Positions 18,329 to 28,818 of a stretch of DNA of 34,393 nucleotides are shown here, one piece after another. The notes beneath the pieces are model-generated. The model saw nothing but the letters and a program-made list of their open reading frames with translations, did not search any database and was not told the origin of the DNA. Numbering within the stretch: position 1 is the stretch's first letter; each line of letters begins with the position of its first letter. Position numbers and translations under genes: made by a program. Source of the stretch: an uncultured beta proteobacterium (GTDB lineage: Bacteria > Pseudomonadota > Gammaproteobacteria > Burkholderiales > Burkholderiaceae_C); the NCBI GenBank assembly GCA_903929815.1, contig CAIYWD010000142.1:1-34393 (forward strand), read 5' to 3'.

Positions 18329-19324
18329 ATGGCGGTGTTTACGGAAGTCTCATTTGAAGAGGCAGATGCTCTGTTGCATCAATTAGGGCTAGGTGTACTA
18401 CAAGACATGAGTGGCTGCACCGGCGGTATTGAAAACACCAACTACTTTGTATCGACACAGCATCACGGTTTGCGCCACGACTACGTGTTGACACTGTTTG
18501 AGCGCCTGGGTTTCTTGCAGCTCCCTTTTTATTTACGTTTGATGCAGCACTTGGCTCACAAAGGGATTCCTGTGCCAGAACCCCATGCTAATGCGTCTGG
18601 TCATTTGGTGTTTGAACTCAAAGGCAAGCCTGCTTGTGTGGTCAACCGTTTGCGTGGGAAAAACGAGCTTGCCCCCAGCCCTTTGCACTGCACCCAAGTG
18701 GGGTCGATGCTGGCCAAAATGCACTTGGCTGGTCAGGATTTTCTGCAGCATCAGCCCAATTTGCGCGGTCTTGCCTGGTGGAATAGCACTGTCCCCACTG
18801 TTTTACCTTACCTGGATGACAGTCAGTCCCAATTGATTCAGACCGAGCTGGTTTATCAAAATCAGGTGGCAGCACAAATAGAGGATGCCCAACTGCCCAG
18901 TGGTCCTATCCACGCTGATTTGTTTCGTGACAACGTCATGTTTGACACCGTCGATGAACAACCTGTTTTGGGTGGCTTTTTTGATTTTTATTTTGCGGGT
19001 GTTGATACTTGGGTGTTTGACTTGGCCGTGGCTTTGAATGATTGGTGTATTGACCTGGCAACGGGCGAGCATCATGCAAAGCGCGCTCACCATTTTATAG
19101 CGGGGTACGAGATGGTTCGTCCCTTGAACTCTGAAGAGCGTACTTTGTTGCCCGCTCTGTTGCGTGCTGGTGCTTTGCGTTTTTGGATATCTCGCCTGTG
19201 GGACTTTTATATGCCGCGTGAAGCCAGCATGCTCAAAGCCCATGACCCTTCTCACTTTGAACGCATCTTGCGCCATCGCGTTGATGACACTAACGACTAT
19301 CCAACTCTGTTCGCCATACCATGA
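18329..19324 (+). CDS. thrB: homoserine kinase (ThrB, APH-fold type)
   Basis: MAVFTEVSFEEADALLHQLGLG...GCTGGIENTNYFVST, GPIHADLFRDNVMFD, GGFFDFYFAGVDTWVFDLAVALNDWC. Confidence 0.92.
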   Translation: MAVFTEVSFEEADALLHQLGLGVLQDMSGCTGGIENTNYFVSTQHHGLRHDYVLTLFERLGFLQLPFYLRLMQHLAHKGIPVPEPHANASGHLVFELKGKPACVVNRLRGKNELAPSPLHCTQVGSMLAKMHLAGQDFLQHQPNLRGLAWWNSTVPTVLPYLDDSQSQLIQTELVYQNQVAAQIEDAQLPSGPIHADLFRDNVMFDTVDEQPVLGGFFDFYFAGVDTWVFDLAVALNDWCIDLATGEHHAKRAHHFIAGYEMVRPLNSEERTLLPALLRAGALRFWISRLWDFYMPREASMLKAHDPSHFERILRHRVDDTNDYPTLFAIP

Positions 19325-20094
19325 AACTTAATCTGGTCAATGCAGCCACTGGTGCAACGTGGGTCAAGCTGGGCATTCAAACTTTTTTCAAGCGCCCCAT
19401 GGCCATGATTGGACTGTTTCTCATGTTCATGGCCTCGATGTCCGTGCTGACACTGGTGCCTTTGCTGGGGCTACCCCTGGCCATGATGCTGCTGCCTGCT
19501 GCCACTGTGGGTTTGATGTCAGCCACTTTGCAGGTGACTCAAGGCGCATTTCCCATGCCCCTGGTTTTGTTCAGTGCCTTTCGTGCCAACCCCCGCGTGA
19601 CACGCGCCATGCTGATATTGGGCTTGGTTTACTCTGCTGGCTTTCTGACAGCCATGGGCATCACTATTTTGATTGACGGAGGTAGTTTTGCCGGCCTTTA
19701 CCTTGGGGGCAGCCCTCCAACGTCAGAGCTTTTGCAATCGTCTGAATTTCAGTATGCCATGTGGGTTTTTGTCGGTTTGCATCTGCCTTTGTCGCTGACA
19801 GTCTGGCATGCCCCCGCTTTGGTGTTTTGGCATGATGTGCCTGTCTTTAAAAGCTTGTTTTTCAGTTGGATGGCATGCTTTCGCAACTTTTGGGCATTCA
19901 CTGTTTTTGGTGTTCTCTGGATGTCTTTGATGGTGTTGACCGTCTTGTTCATCAGCACACTGTCGGGAGTTTTGGGGCTGTCTGCACTAGGAGGCAGCCT
20001 GATGTTTGGAACACTCATGCTGGTGGCTTCCATGTTTTTTTGTTCCTTGTACTTTACCTTTCGCGATTGTTTTACCGACACCGAACGCAGATAA
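19321..20094 (+). CDS. BPSS1780-family integral membrane protein
   Basis: Multi-TM hydrophobic protein starting MKLNLVNAATGATWVKLGIQTFFKRP; overlaps thrB by 4 nt. Confidence 0.7.
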   Translation: MKLNLVNAATGATWVKLGIQTFFKRPMAMIGLFLMFMASMSVLTLVPLLGLPLAMMLLPAATVGLMSATLQVTQGAFPMPLVLFSAFRANPRVTRAMLILGLVYSAGFLTAMGITILIDGGSFAGLYLGGSPPTSELLQSSEFQYAMWVFVGLHLPLSLTVWHAPALVFWHDVPVFKSLFFSWMACFRNFWAFTVFGVLWMSLMVLTVLFISTLSGVLGLSALGGSLMFGTLMLVASMFFCSLYFTFRDCFTDTERR

Positions 20095-20844
20095 ATGCTC
20101 ATCCAACGCATCACGGATGAGCCATCCTATGTGCTGCACCGCTACGACTGGAGCGAGTCCAGCCTGATTCTTGAAGTTTTTACACGCCATCACGGCCGTG
20201 TGGCACTTGTCGCCAAAGGTGTCAAGCGCCCCAATTCCAGTTTTCGACCGATTTTGCTGCCTTTGCAGCCACTGCACTTGGCATTTGGGGGGAAGTCCGA
20301 AATTCGTACCCTCAAAAGCGCCCAATGGCAAGGAGGGCACACCATGCCCACGGGCGGTGCCTTGATGTCTGGCTACTATCTCAATGAATTGTTGCTCAAG
20401 CTCTTAGCGCGTGAAGACCCCCATCCTGCCTTGTTTGATGTCTATGACGGTGTGGTCAAAATCATTGCCAGCGAACACGGTGCAGCCCTTGAATCTGCCT
20501 TGCGTGCCTTTGAACTTTTGTTACTGCGTGAAATTGGTCTGCTGCCTTTGCTCAATACTCAAACCATGACGCTGCAAGCCCTTCATCCCGATGAACGTTA
20601 TAGCCTGGTGCCTGAAGGGGGACTACGGCAATCTGGTACGCACGATCGTGCCAGCTTAAGCGCAAGACAATGGGTTGCGTTACAACAGGTTTTGGGTGAT
20701 GGTGTTCCCTTGACCGACGTGCTTCGCGCTTGTGCCGAGGTTTCTTCAGCACTCAAAACCCAGTTGCGCAACCTGCTCAATTACCATTGCGGGGTCACAA
20801 CTTTGCGAACACGGCAGATGATGATTGATCTGCAATCGCTTTGA
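20095..20844 (+). CDS. recO: DNA repair protein RecO
   Basis: [78 protein letters not shown]. Confidence 0.93.
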   Translation: MLIQRITDEPSYVLHRYDWSESSLILEVFTRHHGRVALVAKGVKRPNSSFRPILLPLQPLHLAFGGKSEIRTLKSAQWQGGHTMPTGGALMSGYYLNELLLKLLAREDPHPALFDVYDGVVKIIASEHGAALESALRAFELLLLREIGLLPLLNTQTMTLQALHPDERYSLVPEGGLRQSGTHDRASLSARQWVALQQVLGDGVPLTDVLRACAEVSSALKTQLRNLLNYHCGVTTLRTRQMMIDLQSL

Positions 20845-20886
20845 ACTTCAGACTTCCTGATCCGCACCAAGCACAGATAGCAACAA

Positions 20887-20965
20887 TGATGGAATCGAGC
20901 ATGGCACCTTGTGGAAGCGGCATCCTGCCGCTTTTAGTTTGTCAATCGCCAAGATGGCGCTTCAA
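20887..20965. repeat. REP-like hairpin region between recO and pdxJ
   Basis: AAGCGGCAtccTGCCGCTT hairpin (20915-20933) plus CTTGTGGAAGCGGCATC / GATGGCGCTTCAACAAAG inverted pair. Confidence 0.55.
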
Positions 20966-21044
20966 CAAAGTGCCATTGGGCATTCCACGCGGATCAGGAA
21001 ATCTGAACTTGGGAGACTTTGTTTCGTTCTTTTTGGAAACTGCC

Positions 21045-21830
21045 ATGATGCACCCCACTCGCCTCTCTGTCAATCTCAACAAAGTTGCGCTGATTCGCAA
21101 TTCTCGCCATCTTGGCATTCCCAGCGTGACTCGTGCGGCCACACTGTGTCTGCAAGCAGGGGCGCATGGCATCACCGTTCATCCACGTCCTGATGCACGT
21201 CATATTTTGACCAGCGATGTCATTGAACTGGCCACCTTGCTGCAAGCCTGGCCGGATCGTGAATTCAACATTGAAGGCAACCCCTTTCATAACCTGATGG
21301 ATGTGGCAGGTGAATTGATGGCTCGCCATTTGCCGGTGCATCAACTCACTTTTGTGCCGGATGACCAAAGTCAATTCACCAGCGACCACGGCTGGAGCTT
21401 TCCGCAAGATGCCACCCGACTGGCTCCCTTGATTCACCAGGCACACACCTGGGACATTCGTGTGAGTCTGTTTATGGACGCTGAAATAGCACCCATGGCA
21501 GCCGCCAAGGCAGCAGGTGCAGATCGCGTTGAGCTTTACACAGAACCCTACGCAAAAGCCTGGAAGACACCGATGCAATCTGAACAATTGGCGCGTTTTG
21601 CTGCTGCGGCACAGTCTGCCTGCCATCTGGGCTTGGGTGTGAATGCAGGGCATGATTTGAGTCGGGACAACTTGACTGACTTTATGGCCGCAGTGCCGGG
21701 TGTGAGCGAGGTATCGATTGGTCATGCCTTCATGGCTGATGCGCTGGAATTGGGCTACGCTGCCACAGTCCAAGCCTATTTATCCTGCATCTGTGCAGGT
21801 CTGTCGGTACAAAGAGTCAATGCACAGTGA
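21045..21830 (+). CDS. pdxJ: pyridoxine 5'-phosphate synthase
   Basis: RLSVNLNKVALIRNSR, AGAHGITVHPRPDARHI, GADRVELYTEPYA, GHAFMADALELG; the longer ORF from 20841 runs through repeat sequence. Confidence 0.92.
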   Translation: MMHPTRLSVNLNKVALIRNSRHLGIPSVTRAATLCLQAGAHGITVHPRPDARHILTSDVIELATLLQAWPDREFNIEGNPFHNLMDVAGELMARHLPVHQLTFVPDDQSQFTSDHGWSFPQDATRLAPLIHQAHTWDIRVSLFMDAEIAPMAAAKAAGADRVELYTEPYAKAWKTPMQSEQLARFAAAAQSACHLGLGVNAGHDLSRDNLTDFMAAVPGVSEVSIGHAFMADALELGYAATVQAYLSCICAGLSVQRVNAQ

Positions 21831-21988
21831 TGCGTTATTCACCGCAGGTTGGGTTTGCAAAGTCGATCGAGATCAACCAACGCGCATCGTGTTCTCAGAT
21901 GTAAACTTATCACGCCCGTGATTTGATGCATGACCTTGTCGGAAGTGTCAATCCGCTGGCATTTTTTAACCCTTTTGGAGTTTTTTTT

Positions 21989-22975
21989 ATGATCAAAAAG
22001 CCTGTTCGCGTCGCCGTCACTGGCGCTGCCGGTCAAATTGGTTACGCCATTCTGTTTCGTATCGCCTCGGGCGAAATGCTGGGCAAAGACCAGCCGGTTA
22101 TTTTGAGTCTGCTTGAGGTTCCCGTTGAAAAAGCACAACAGGCTTTGCAGGGCGTGATGATGGAATTGCAAGATTGCGCTTTTCCGTTGTTGGTGGGCAT
22201 GGAGGCGCACAGTGACCCCATGCAAGCGTTCAAGGATATCGATTACGCTTTGTTGATAGGCTCACGTCCACGTGGCCCCGGCATGGAACGTGCCGAGCTT
22301 TTGTCTGTCAATGGTCAAATTTTTATCGCCCAAGGCAAGGCGCTCAACGCTGTAGCCAGCCGCGATGTGCGTGTTTTGGTGGTCGGCAACCCCGCCAACA
22401 CCAACGCTTACATCGCCATGAAAAGTGCGCCTGATCTGCCACGCAAGAATTTCACCGCCATGCTGCGTCTTGACCACAACCGTGCCTTGAGCCAATTGGC
22501 TTCCAAAACCGGCAAACCTGTGGCTGACATTGCCCATCTGGCTGTTTGGGGCAACCATTCTCCTTCCATGTACGCTGACTATCGTTTTGCCAACATCAAT
22601 GGCGACAGCGTCAAAGACATGATCAACGACCCCGACTGGAACGTCAACACCTTCTTGCCCACGGTGGGCAAACGTGGTGCTGCCATCATTGCAGCTCGCG
22701 GAGTGTCGTCTGCAGCGTCAGCGGCCAATGCCGCCATTGACCACATGCGCGATTGGGTCATGGGCACCAACGGCAAGTGGGTCACCATGGGAATTGCATC
22801 CAACGGAGAGTACGACATTCCCAAAGACACCCTGTTTGGCTTTCCAGTCACCTGTGCCAACGGTGAATACAAAATGGTGGAAGGTTTGGCCATTGATGCC
22901 TTCAGCCAAGAGTACATCAACAAAACGCTCAAGGAATTGCAAGAAGAACAAGCGGGTGTGGCGCACCTGCTGTAA
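21989..22975 (+). CDS. mdh: malate dehydrogenase
   Basis: [47 protein letters not shown]-type segment ([15 protein letters not shown]); GGAG upstream of ATG 21989. Confidence 0.96.
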   Translation: MIKKPVRVAVTGAAGQIGYAILFRIASGEMLGKDQPVILSLLEVPVEKAQQALQGVMMELQDCAFPLLVGMEAHSDPMQAFKDIDYALLIGSRPRGPGMERAELLSVNGQIFIAQGKALNAVASRDVRVLVVGNPANTNAYIAMKSAPDLPRKNFTAMLRLDHNRALSQLASKTGKPVADIAHLAVWGNHSPSMYADYRFANINGDSVKDMINDPDWNVNTFLPTVGKRGAAIIAARGVSSAASAANAAIDHMRDWVMGTNGKWVTMGIASNGEYDIPKDTLFGFPVTCANGEYKMVEGLAIDAFSQEYINKTLKELQEEQAGVAHLL

Positions 22976-23003
22976 TCATTCTGCTCTGCCTGTCTCCATG
23001 TAT

Positions 23004-23028
23004 GGGCGAATTTATTCGCCCTTTTTTT
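23004..23028 (+). terminator. Rho-independent terminator downstream of mdh
   Basis: GGGCGAATTTATTCGCCCTTTTTTT. Confidence 0.9.
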
Positions 23029-23105
23029 GCTATTTTTAGTACAGTGCCATATCCTTACGCTTACCTGACAAGCGCTAGCGGTGTTTTTTGACCCAGGATT
23101 GAACC

Positions 23106-25697
23106 ATGTTACAAGCCTATCGCACCCACGTTGCAAATCGTGCCACCCTTGGCATTCCAGCACTGCCCTTGAGTGCTGAACAAACCACTGCGTTGGTCGA
23201 ATTGCTTAAAAACCCGCCTGCCGGTGAATCATCATTTTTGCTGGAATTGATCACCTACCGTGTTCCCGCAGGTGTCGATGATGCCGCCCGGGTCAAAGCC
23301 AACTTTCTGGCAGCAGTGGCACACGGCACAGAACCTTGCGCACTCATCAGTCGTGAAAAGGCCACTCAACTGCTAGGCAGCATGCTCGGCGGATACAACC
23401 TGACTCCACTGATTGATTTGCTGGACGACCCCAAAGTTGCGGCTGTAGCAGCGGAGGCTCTTAAAAATACCTTGCTGATATTTGACCAGTTTCATGATGT
23501 CTTTGAAAAAGCAGACCAAGGCAACCGTCACGCCAGAGAAGTTTTACAAAGTTGGGCAAATGCACAGTGGTTTACAAGTCGCCCTGAAGTGCCACACAGC
23601 TTGATCTTGACCGTGTTCAAGGTGACAGGTGAAACCAATACCGACGATTTGTCGCCTGCCCCCGATGCCTGGAGCCGCCCTGACATTCCGCTACACGCTT
23701 TGGCCATGCTTAAAAACAAACGTGATGGCATCACGCCAGATGAAGACGGCCAACGTGGCCCCATCCAGTTGATGGAAAGTTTGCGGGAGCGAGGTCATTT
23801 GGTGGCCTATGTGGGCGATGTGCTGGGCACGGGTTCAAGCCGCAAGTCGGCCACCAACAGCGTTTTGTGGTTCACCGGCCAAGACATTCCCTTTGTACCC
23901 AACAAGCGTTTTGGCGGTGTTTGTTTGGGATCCAAAATTGCCCCCATTTTCTACAACACCATGGAAGACTCAGGTGCTCTGCCCATCGAGCTTGACGTGA
24001 GTCCCATGCAAATGGGAGACACCATCGAGCTTCGCCCTTATGAGGGTAAAGCGCTCAAAGATGGCTTGGTCATTGCAGAGTTCACTCTTAAAAGCGAAGT
24101 GCTGTTGGACGAAGTGCGTGCTGGTGGCCGTATTCCTCTCATCATTGGCCGTGGGCTGACCGCCAAGGCACGCGAAGCTCTGGGCTTGCCCGTCTCAACG
24201 CTTTTTCGTCTGCCGCACAACCCCAGGGGCCATGGTGCAGGCTTCACGCTGGCGCAAAAAATAGTAGGGCGTGCCTGTGGATTTCCCGAAGGTCAGGGTG
24301 TTTTGCCAGGCACTTATTGCGAGCCAAAAATGACCAGTGTGGGTTCACAAGACACCACAGGCCCCATGACGCGCGACGAGTTGAAAGACCTGGCCTGCCT
24401 GGGTTTCAGTGCCGATCTGGTGATGCAATCTTTCTGCCACACAGCAGCCTATCCCAAGCCCGTGGATGTCAAAACACACCACGAATTACCCGTGTTTATG
24501 AGTAAACGCGGTGGTATTTCGCTGCGACCAGGTGACGGCATCATCCACAGTTGGCTCAACCGCATGTTGTTGCCAGACACTGTGGGCACAGGAGCAGACA
24601 GCCACACCCGCTTTCCCCTTGGCATCAGCTTTCCTGCGGGATCAGGACTGGTAGCCTTTGCTGCAGCAACAGGTGTCATGCCTCTGGATATGCCAGAGAG
24701 CGTGCTGGTGCGATTCAAAGGCCAACTGCAGCCCGGTGTGACTTTGCGTGATCTGGTCAATGCCATCCCGCTGTATGCCATCCAGTTGGGGCAATTGACC
24801 GTGGCCAAGCAGGGCAAGATCAACGTGTTTTCTGGCCGAATTCTTGAAATTGAAGGTCTGCCCAACCTGAAAGTGGAGCAAGCCTTTGAACTCAGCGATG
24901 CCTCGGCTGAGCGCAGCGCTGCCGGATGCACCGTTCACCTGAACCAGGAACCCGTGGTGGAATACATCCAAAGCAATATTGTCATGCTGCAATGGATGAT
25001 GGCCAATGGATATTCTGACGAACGCACCATCCGCCGCCGCATCAAGGCCATGCAGGCTTGGCTAGACAACCCGCAATTGCTCCAGGCCGACGCCAATGCT
25101 CAGTATGCCAGCGTGATTGAGATTGATCTGGGCCATATTGTTGAACCCATCGTAGCCTGCCCCAATGACCCCGACGATGTCAAAACCCTGTCGGATGTGG
25201 CGGGTGCCAAAATTGACGAAGTCTTTATTGGATCCTGCATGACCAACATTGGTCACTTCAGGGCAGCATCCAGGCTGCTTGAAAACAGGCGCGATATTCC
25301 CGTCAAACTATGGATGGCACCGCCCACAAAAATGGACGCACAGCAACTGACCGAAGAAGGTCACTATGGCGTGCTGGGCAGCGCAGGCGCACGCATGGAA
25401 ATGCCCGGGTGCAGCCTGTGCATGGGCAATCAAGCGCAAGTCAAAGAAGGTGCTACGGTATTTTCAACCTCCACGCGAAACTTCCCCAACCGCCTGGGTA
25501 AAAACAGCAACGTCTATCTGGGCAGTGCCGAGTTAGCCGCCATTTGCGCCAAACTGGGACGCATTCCAACGCGGCAAGAATACATGGCAGATATGGCTGT
25601 GTTGTCTGCGGGCAGCAGCCAAATTTACCAATACATGAACTTTGACAAAGTAAAAATGTATGCCGATGCTGCGGCGACTGGGTGCGATTCAAAGTGA
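23106..25697 (+). CDS. acnB: bifunctional aconitate hydratase 2 / 2-methylisocitrate dehydratase
   Basis: 863 aa; [77 protein letters not shown]. Confidence 0.97.
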   Translation: MLQAYRTHVANRATLGIPALPLSAEQTTALVELLKNPPAGESSFLLELITYRVPAGVDDAARVKANFLAAVAHGTEPCALISREKATQLLGSMLGGYNLTPLIDLLDDPKVAAVAAEALKNTLLIFDQFHDVFEKADQGNRHAREVLQSWANAQWFTSRPEVPHSLILTVFKVTGETNTDDLSPAPDAWSRPDIPLHALAMLKNKRDGITPDEDGQRGPIQLMESLRERGHLVAYVGDVLGTGSSRKSATNSVLWFTGQDIPFVPNKRFGGVCLGSKIAPIFYNTMEDSGALPIELDVSPMQMGDTIELRPYEGKALKDGLVIAEFTLKSEVLLDEVRAGGRIPLIIGRGLTAKAREALGLPVSTLFRLPHNPRGHGAGFTLAQKIVGRACGFPEGQGVLPGTYCEPKMTSVGSQDTTGPMTRDELKDLACLGFSADLVMQSFCHTAAYPKPVDVKTHHELPVFMSKRGGISLRPGDGIIHSWLNRMLLPDTVGTGADSHTRFPLGISFPAGSGLVAFAAATGVMPLDMPESVLVRFKGQLQPGVTLRDLVNAIPLYAIQLGQLTVAKQGKINVFSGRILEIEGLPNLKVEQAFELSDASAERSAAGCTVHLNQEPVVEYIQSNIVMLQWMMANGYSDERTIRRRIKAMQAWLDNPQLLQADANAQYASVIEIDLGHIVEPIVACPNDPDDVKTLSDVAGAKIDEVFIGSCMTNIGHFRAASRLLENRRDIPVKLWMAPPTKMDAQQLTEEGHYGVLGSAGARMEMPGCSLCMGNQAQVKEGATVFSTSTRNFPNRLGKNSNVYLGSAELAAICAKLGRIPTRQEYMADMAVLSAGSSQIYQYMNFDKVKMYADAAATGCDSK

Positions 25698-25702
25698 TGT
25701 GG
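25681..25702 (+). repeat. 22 bp dispersed motif copy overlapping the acnB stop codon
   Basis: GGTGCGATTCAAAGTGATGTGG; matches 17940-17961 and 33452-33473 in reverse complement. Confidence 0.8.
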
Positions 25703-25757
25703 ATGTGGCAACATTCACCTGTCAAACTGAGAGGACGTGAGTGAGTTTTTTGTATAA

Positions 25758-25816
25758 CAAATCGGCCTATAGCGCACGTCTAGCTTGCATAGTTAGCTAT
25801 TGTTTTAATAGTAATA
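25758..25816 (+). repeat. dispersed ~55 bp repeat, intergenic copy upstream of atpI
   Basis: CAAATCGGCCTATAGCGCACGTCTAGCTTGCATAGTTAGCTATTGTTTTAATAGTAATA. Confidence 0.7.
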
Positions 25817-25980
25817 TAGACCCATAAATTCGCCAAATTTTTTTCCTTGTACGTCCCCATATTGGCTGCTTCATATCCTTTGCATCGGTTCATCCCTCGC
25901 GCCAATAAAGCACGGGCTAGACCATGCACTTGCTCATTGACTCTGGTGATTTGTACGAAATATCTGCGACAGCGCCTGTC

Positions 25981-25986
25981 TATAAT
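25981..25986 (+). promoter_or_regulatory. candidate sigma70 -10 box (TATAAT) upstream of the atp operon
   Basis: CTGTCTATAATGCGGCGC, about 47 nt upstream of atpI; no clear -35 at 17 bp. Confidence 0.4.
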
Positions 25987-26032
25987 GCGGCGCTTTGCAG
26001 ATCGGCTCTTTGTCTTTCTCGCCTGATTATTT

Positions 26033-26536
26033 ATGGTTGAAGACTGTTATTCTGACGAAGAACCCTCACTGGATTTCAATCCTTTGACAGCACAAGAAGC
26101 CCAAGCCTTGCGTACCACACTTCACGTTCTATCACCTTGGTGGGTGATTGCCGCGCAGGTGTTGGTCTCTGCGCTGGCCACGGGTGTGACCGCTGTGTTT
26201 TGGGATGGTCCTACTTCCAGGTCAGTCGCTTGTGGTGGATTGGCAGTGGTGCTTCCGTCGCTTTTGTTTGCTCGCGGCATCATGGGGAGGGTTGGCGCTT
26301 ACCCTGCGGTTTTTCGATTTTTTATTTGGGAATCGGTCAAAATTTTCGCCACGGTGGCTATTTTGTATTCAGCGCACCGTTGGGTGGATCATTTAAGTTG
26401 GCCAGCCATGCTGGTGGGTTTGGTTGTAACAATGAAGGTGTACTGGTTGGCTTTGGTGTTTCATCATCCCATCTGTGCAAAAATAATCGCCTACGGGCAT
26501 CCAACATCTTTGAAAACATCTTTGAAAGTAACGTAA
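26033..26536 (+). CDS. atpI: ATP synthase subunit I (AtpI-like membrane protein)
   Basis: Four-TM small protein directly upstream of atpB. Confidence 0.75.
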   Translation: MVEDCYSDEEPSLDFNPLTAQEAQALRTTLHVLSPWWVIAAQVLVSALATGVTAVFWDGPTSRSVACGGLAVVLPSLLFARGIMGRVGAYPAVFRFFIWESVKIFATVAILYSAHRWVDHLSWPAMLVGLVVTMKVYWLALVFHHPICAKIIAYGHPTSLKTSLKVT

Positions 26537-26539
26537 CGG

Positions 26540-27418
26540 ATGGTTACTCAAGACAACGCTGCACAACAAGGTCTCTCAGCAGGTCAGTACATTACTCACC
26601 ACCTCACGCATTTGCAAACCCACAAGCCATTGAGTGTGATCGACATGTCGGTGCTCAATCTGGATTCCATTTTTTGGTCGGTGCTACTGGGTTGCCTGGG
26701 CTTGTGGGTGATGTGGCGCGTGGCCCAAAGCGTGACATCCGGCGTGCCGGGGCGCTTGCAGGCGGCGGTTGAAATTTTGTTTGAAATGGTCGATACCCAA
26801 GCCAAAGGCATTGTGCATAACGCCCATTCACGCAAGTTTGTTAGCCCCTTGGCGCTTACCGTGTTTGTTTGGGTGTTTTTGCTCAATTCAATGGATTTTT
26901 TGCCGGTTGACTTGTTCAACACCGTGTTGACCGTGACGGGTCTCAATCACTACATCCATGCCCTGCGTGTGGTGCCGACCGCTGATTTATCCACCACGCT
27001 GGCCATGTCCTCTTCTGTCTTGCTGGTGTGCTTTTACTACAACGTCAAAATCAAAGGCGCTCTTGGGTGGGCGCATGAGCTGGTCACTGCCCCGTTTGGC
27101 ACCAGCAAAAATCCTTTCCTTGCCCTGATTTTGGGCGTTCTGAATTTTGGTATGCAAATGATTGAATTCACCGCCAAAACCGTGTCGCAGGGCATGCGGC
27201 TCTTTGGCAACATGTATGCCGGCGAGCTGGTCTTTATGTTGATTGCGCTGATGGGTGCTGTGGGCTTTGGGTCAGTAACAGGCGTAGCCTTGTGGCTAGG
27301 TCATGTGTTGGTGGGAACGGGCTGGGCTATTTTTCACATTTTGATTGTGTCACTCCAAGCCTTTATTTTTATGATGCTGACTTTGGTGTATGTGGGACAA
27401 GCCCATGAGCATCATTGA
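26540..27418 (+). CDS. atpB: F0F1 ATP synthase subunit A
   Basis: NSMDFLPVDL, FGMQMIEFTAKTVSQGMRLFGNMYAGELVFMLIA, LQAFIFMMLTLVYVGQAHE. Confidence 0.96.
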   Translation: MVTQDNAAQQGLSAGQYITHHLTHLQTHKPLSVIDMSVLNLDSIFWSVLLGCLGLWVMWRVAQSVTSGVPGRLQAAVEILFEMVDTQAKGIVHNAHSRKFVSPLALTVFVWVFLLNSMDFLPVDLFNTVLTVTGLNHYIHALRVVPTADLSTTLAMSSSVLLVCFYYNVKIKGALGWAHELVTAPFGTSKNPFLALILGVLNFGMQMIEFTAKTVSQGMRLFGNMYAGELVFMLIALMGAVGFGSVTGVALWLGHVLVGTGWAIFHILIVSLQAFIFMMLTLVYVGQAHEHH

Positions 27419-27457
27419 TGATTTCTTTTTTTAACTTTAATTTGTAGGAGCTTTTGA

Positions 27458-27706
<249 letters not shown>

Positions 27707-27748
27707 TTTTGGCCTTTCATTCCTTTAGAGAGTTAGAGAGGTCTTGTT

Positions 27749-28219
27749 GTGAGTATTAACGCAACATTCTTCGCGCAGATGATGGTGTTTTTTTTGCTTG
27801 TGGTTTTTACGATGAAATTCGTCTGGCCGCCCATTGCAAAAGCACTCGACGATCGCGCACAGAAAATCGCCGATGGTCTGGCTGCTGCTGACAAGGCTCG
27901 CTTCGAACTGTCTTCAGTCCACAAGCAAGTTGAAGAAGAATTGTCAAAGTCTCGCAGCTCATCCACAGCCCATCTGGCTGATGCCGAACGTCTCGCCTTA
28001 GTCATTCTTGAAGAAGCCAAGCAAAAAGCCTCTGTTGAGAGCCGCAAAATTGTTGCTGCCGCCAGAATTGAGGCAGACGTGCAAATTGTCCAGGCACGCG
28101 AGTCGCTGCGCGAACACGTTGCAGCACTGGCTGTCAAGGGGGCAGAACAAATTTTGCGTAGGGAAGTCAACGCCAGTGTTCACGCTGATTTGCTTTCACG
28201 CCTAAAGACTGAGCTGTAA
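27749..28219 (+). CDS. atpF: F0F1 ATP synthase subunit B (GTG start)
   Basis: MSINATFFAQMMVFFLLVVFTMKFVWPPIAKALDDRAQKIADGLAAADKA. Confidence 0.96.
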   Translation: MSINATFFAQMMVFFLLVVFTMKFVWPPIAKALDDRAQKIADGLAAADKARFELSSVHKQVEEELSKSRSSSTAHLADAERLALVILEEAKQKASVESRKIVAAARIEADVQIVQARESLREHVAALAVKGAEQILRREVNASVHADLLSRLKTEL

Positions 28220-28232
28220 CAAGCCCATTACC

Positions 28233-28763
28233 ATGGCCGAACTTGCCACGATTGCGCGCCCCTACGCCGATGCCCTCTTCAAGGTGTGCGGCTCTGACCA
28301 TCGATCCACCTTGCATTGGCTTGAAGAACTGGCTTGTGTAGCACAGCAGCCCCTGTTGCTGGAATTTTCACAAAGTCCAACGGCAACACTCCAACAGGTG
28401 TATGCGGTGGTGACGAGTGTCATGAAAACACAGCCAGACGACCATGCCCGAAATTTTTTGAGACTCATCATCTCCAACCATCGCCTGACTTGCTTGAATG
28501 AGGTATCAGTGCAGTTTCGCGCCTTGGTCAATGCCAGAAGCGGAGTGTGTGATGCCATCATTTACAGTGCTTTTCCCATGGAGGGGAAAGCCTTGGTCGA
28601 AACCACTGAACTCCTTGAGAAGCGGTTTGCACGCAAGCTCCATGTGTCGGTCCAACTGCAACCCGACTTGATTGGCGGCATACGTGTGGTGGTCGGTGAC
28701 GAGGTTCTTGACACATCGGTCAGGGCGCGACTGGAACAAATGAAAGTGGCACTCAGCGTATAA
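28233..28763 (+). CDS. atpH: F0F1 ATP synthase subunit delta
   Basis: MAELATIARPYADALFKV...LIGGIRVVVGDEVLDTSVRARLEQM. Confidence 0.96.
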   Translation: MAELATIARPYADALFKVCGSDHRSTLHWLEELACVAQQPLLLEFSQSPTATLQQVYAVVTSVMKTQPDDHARNFLRLIISNHRLTCLNEVSVQFRALVNARSGVCDAIIYSAFPMEGKALVETTELLEKRFARKLHVSVQLQPDLIGGIRVVVGDEVLDTSVRARLEQMKVALSV

Positions 28764-28818
28764 AACGTTATCAGTTTTGAACTGCCAGCCTTATGAACAA
28801 TGAAAGAATGAAAAAGTC

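Noticed and set aside
20994-21773. 259 aa minus-strand ORF antisense to pdxJ
   Set aside because: Complete overlap with PdxJ coding sequence and no domain signal.
21923-21988. N-terminal extension of mdh ([22 protein letters not shown])
   Set aside because: The family N-terminus and a GGAG ribosome-binding site support the ATG at 21989.
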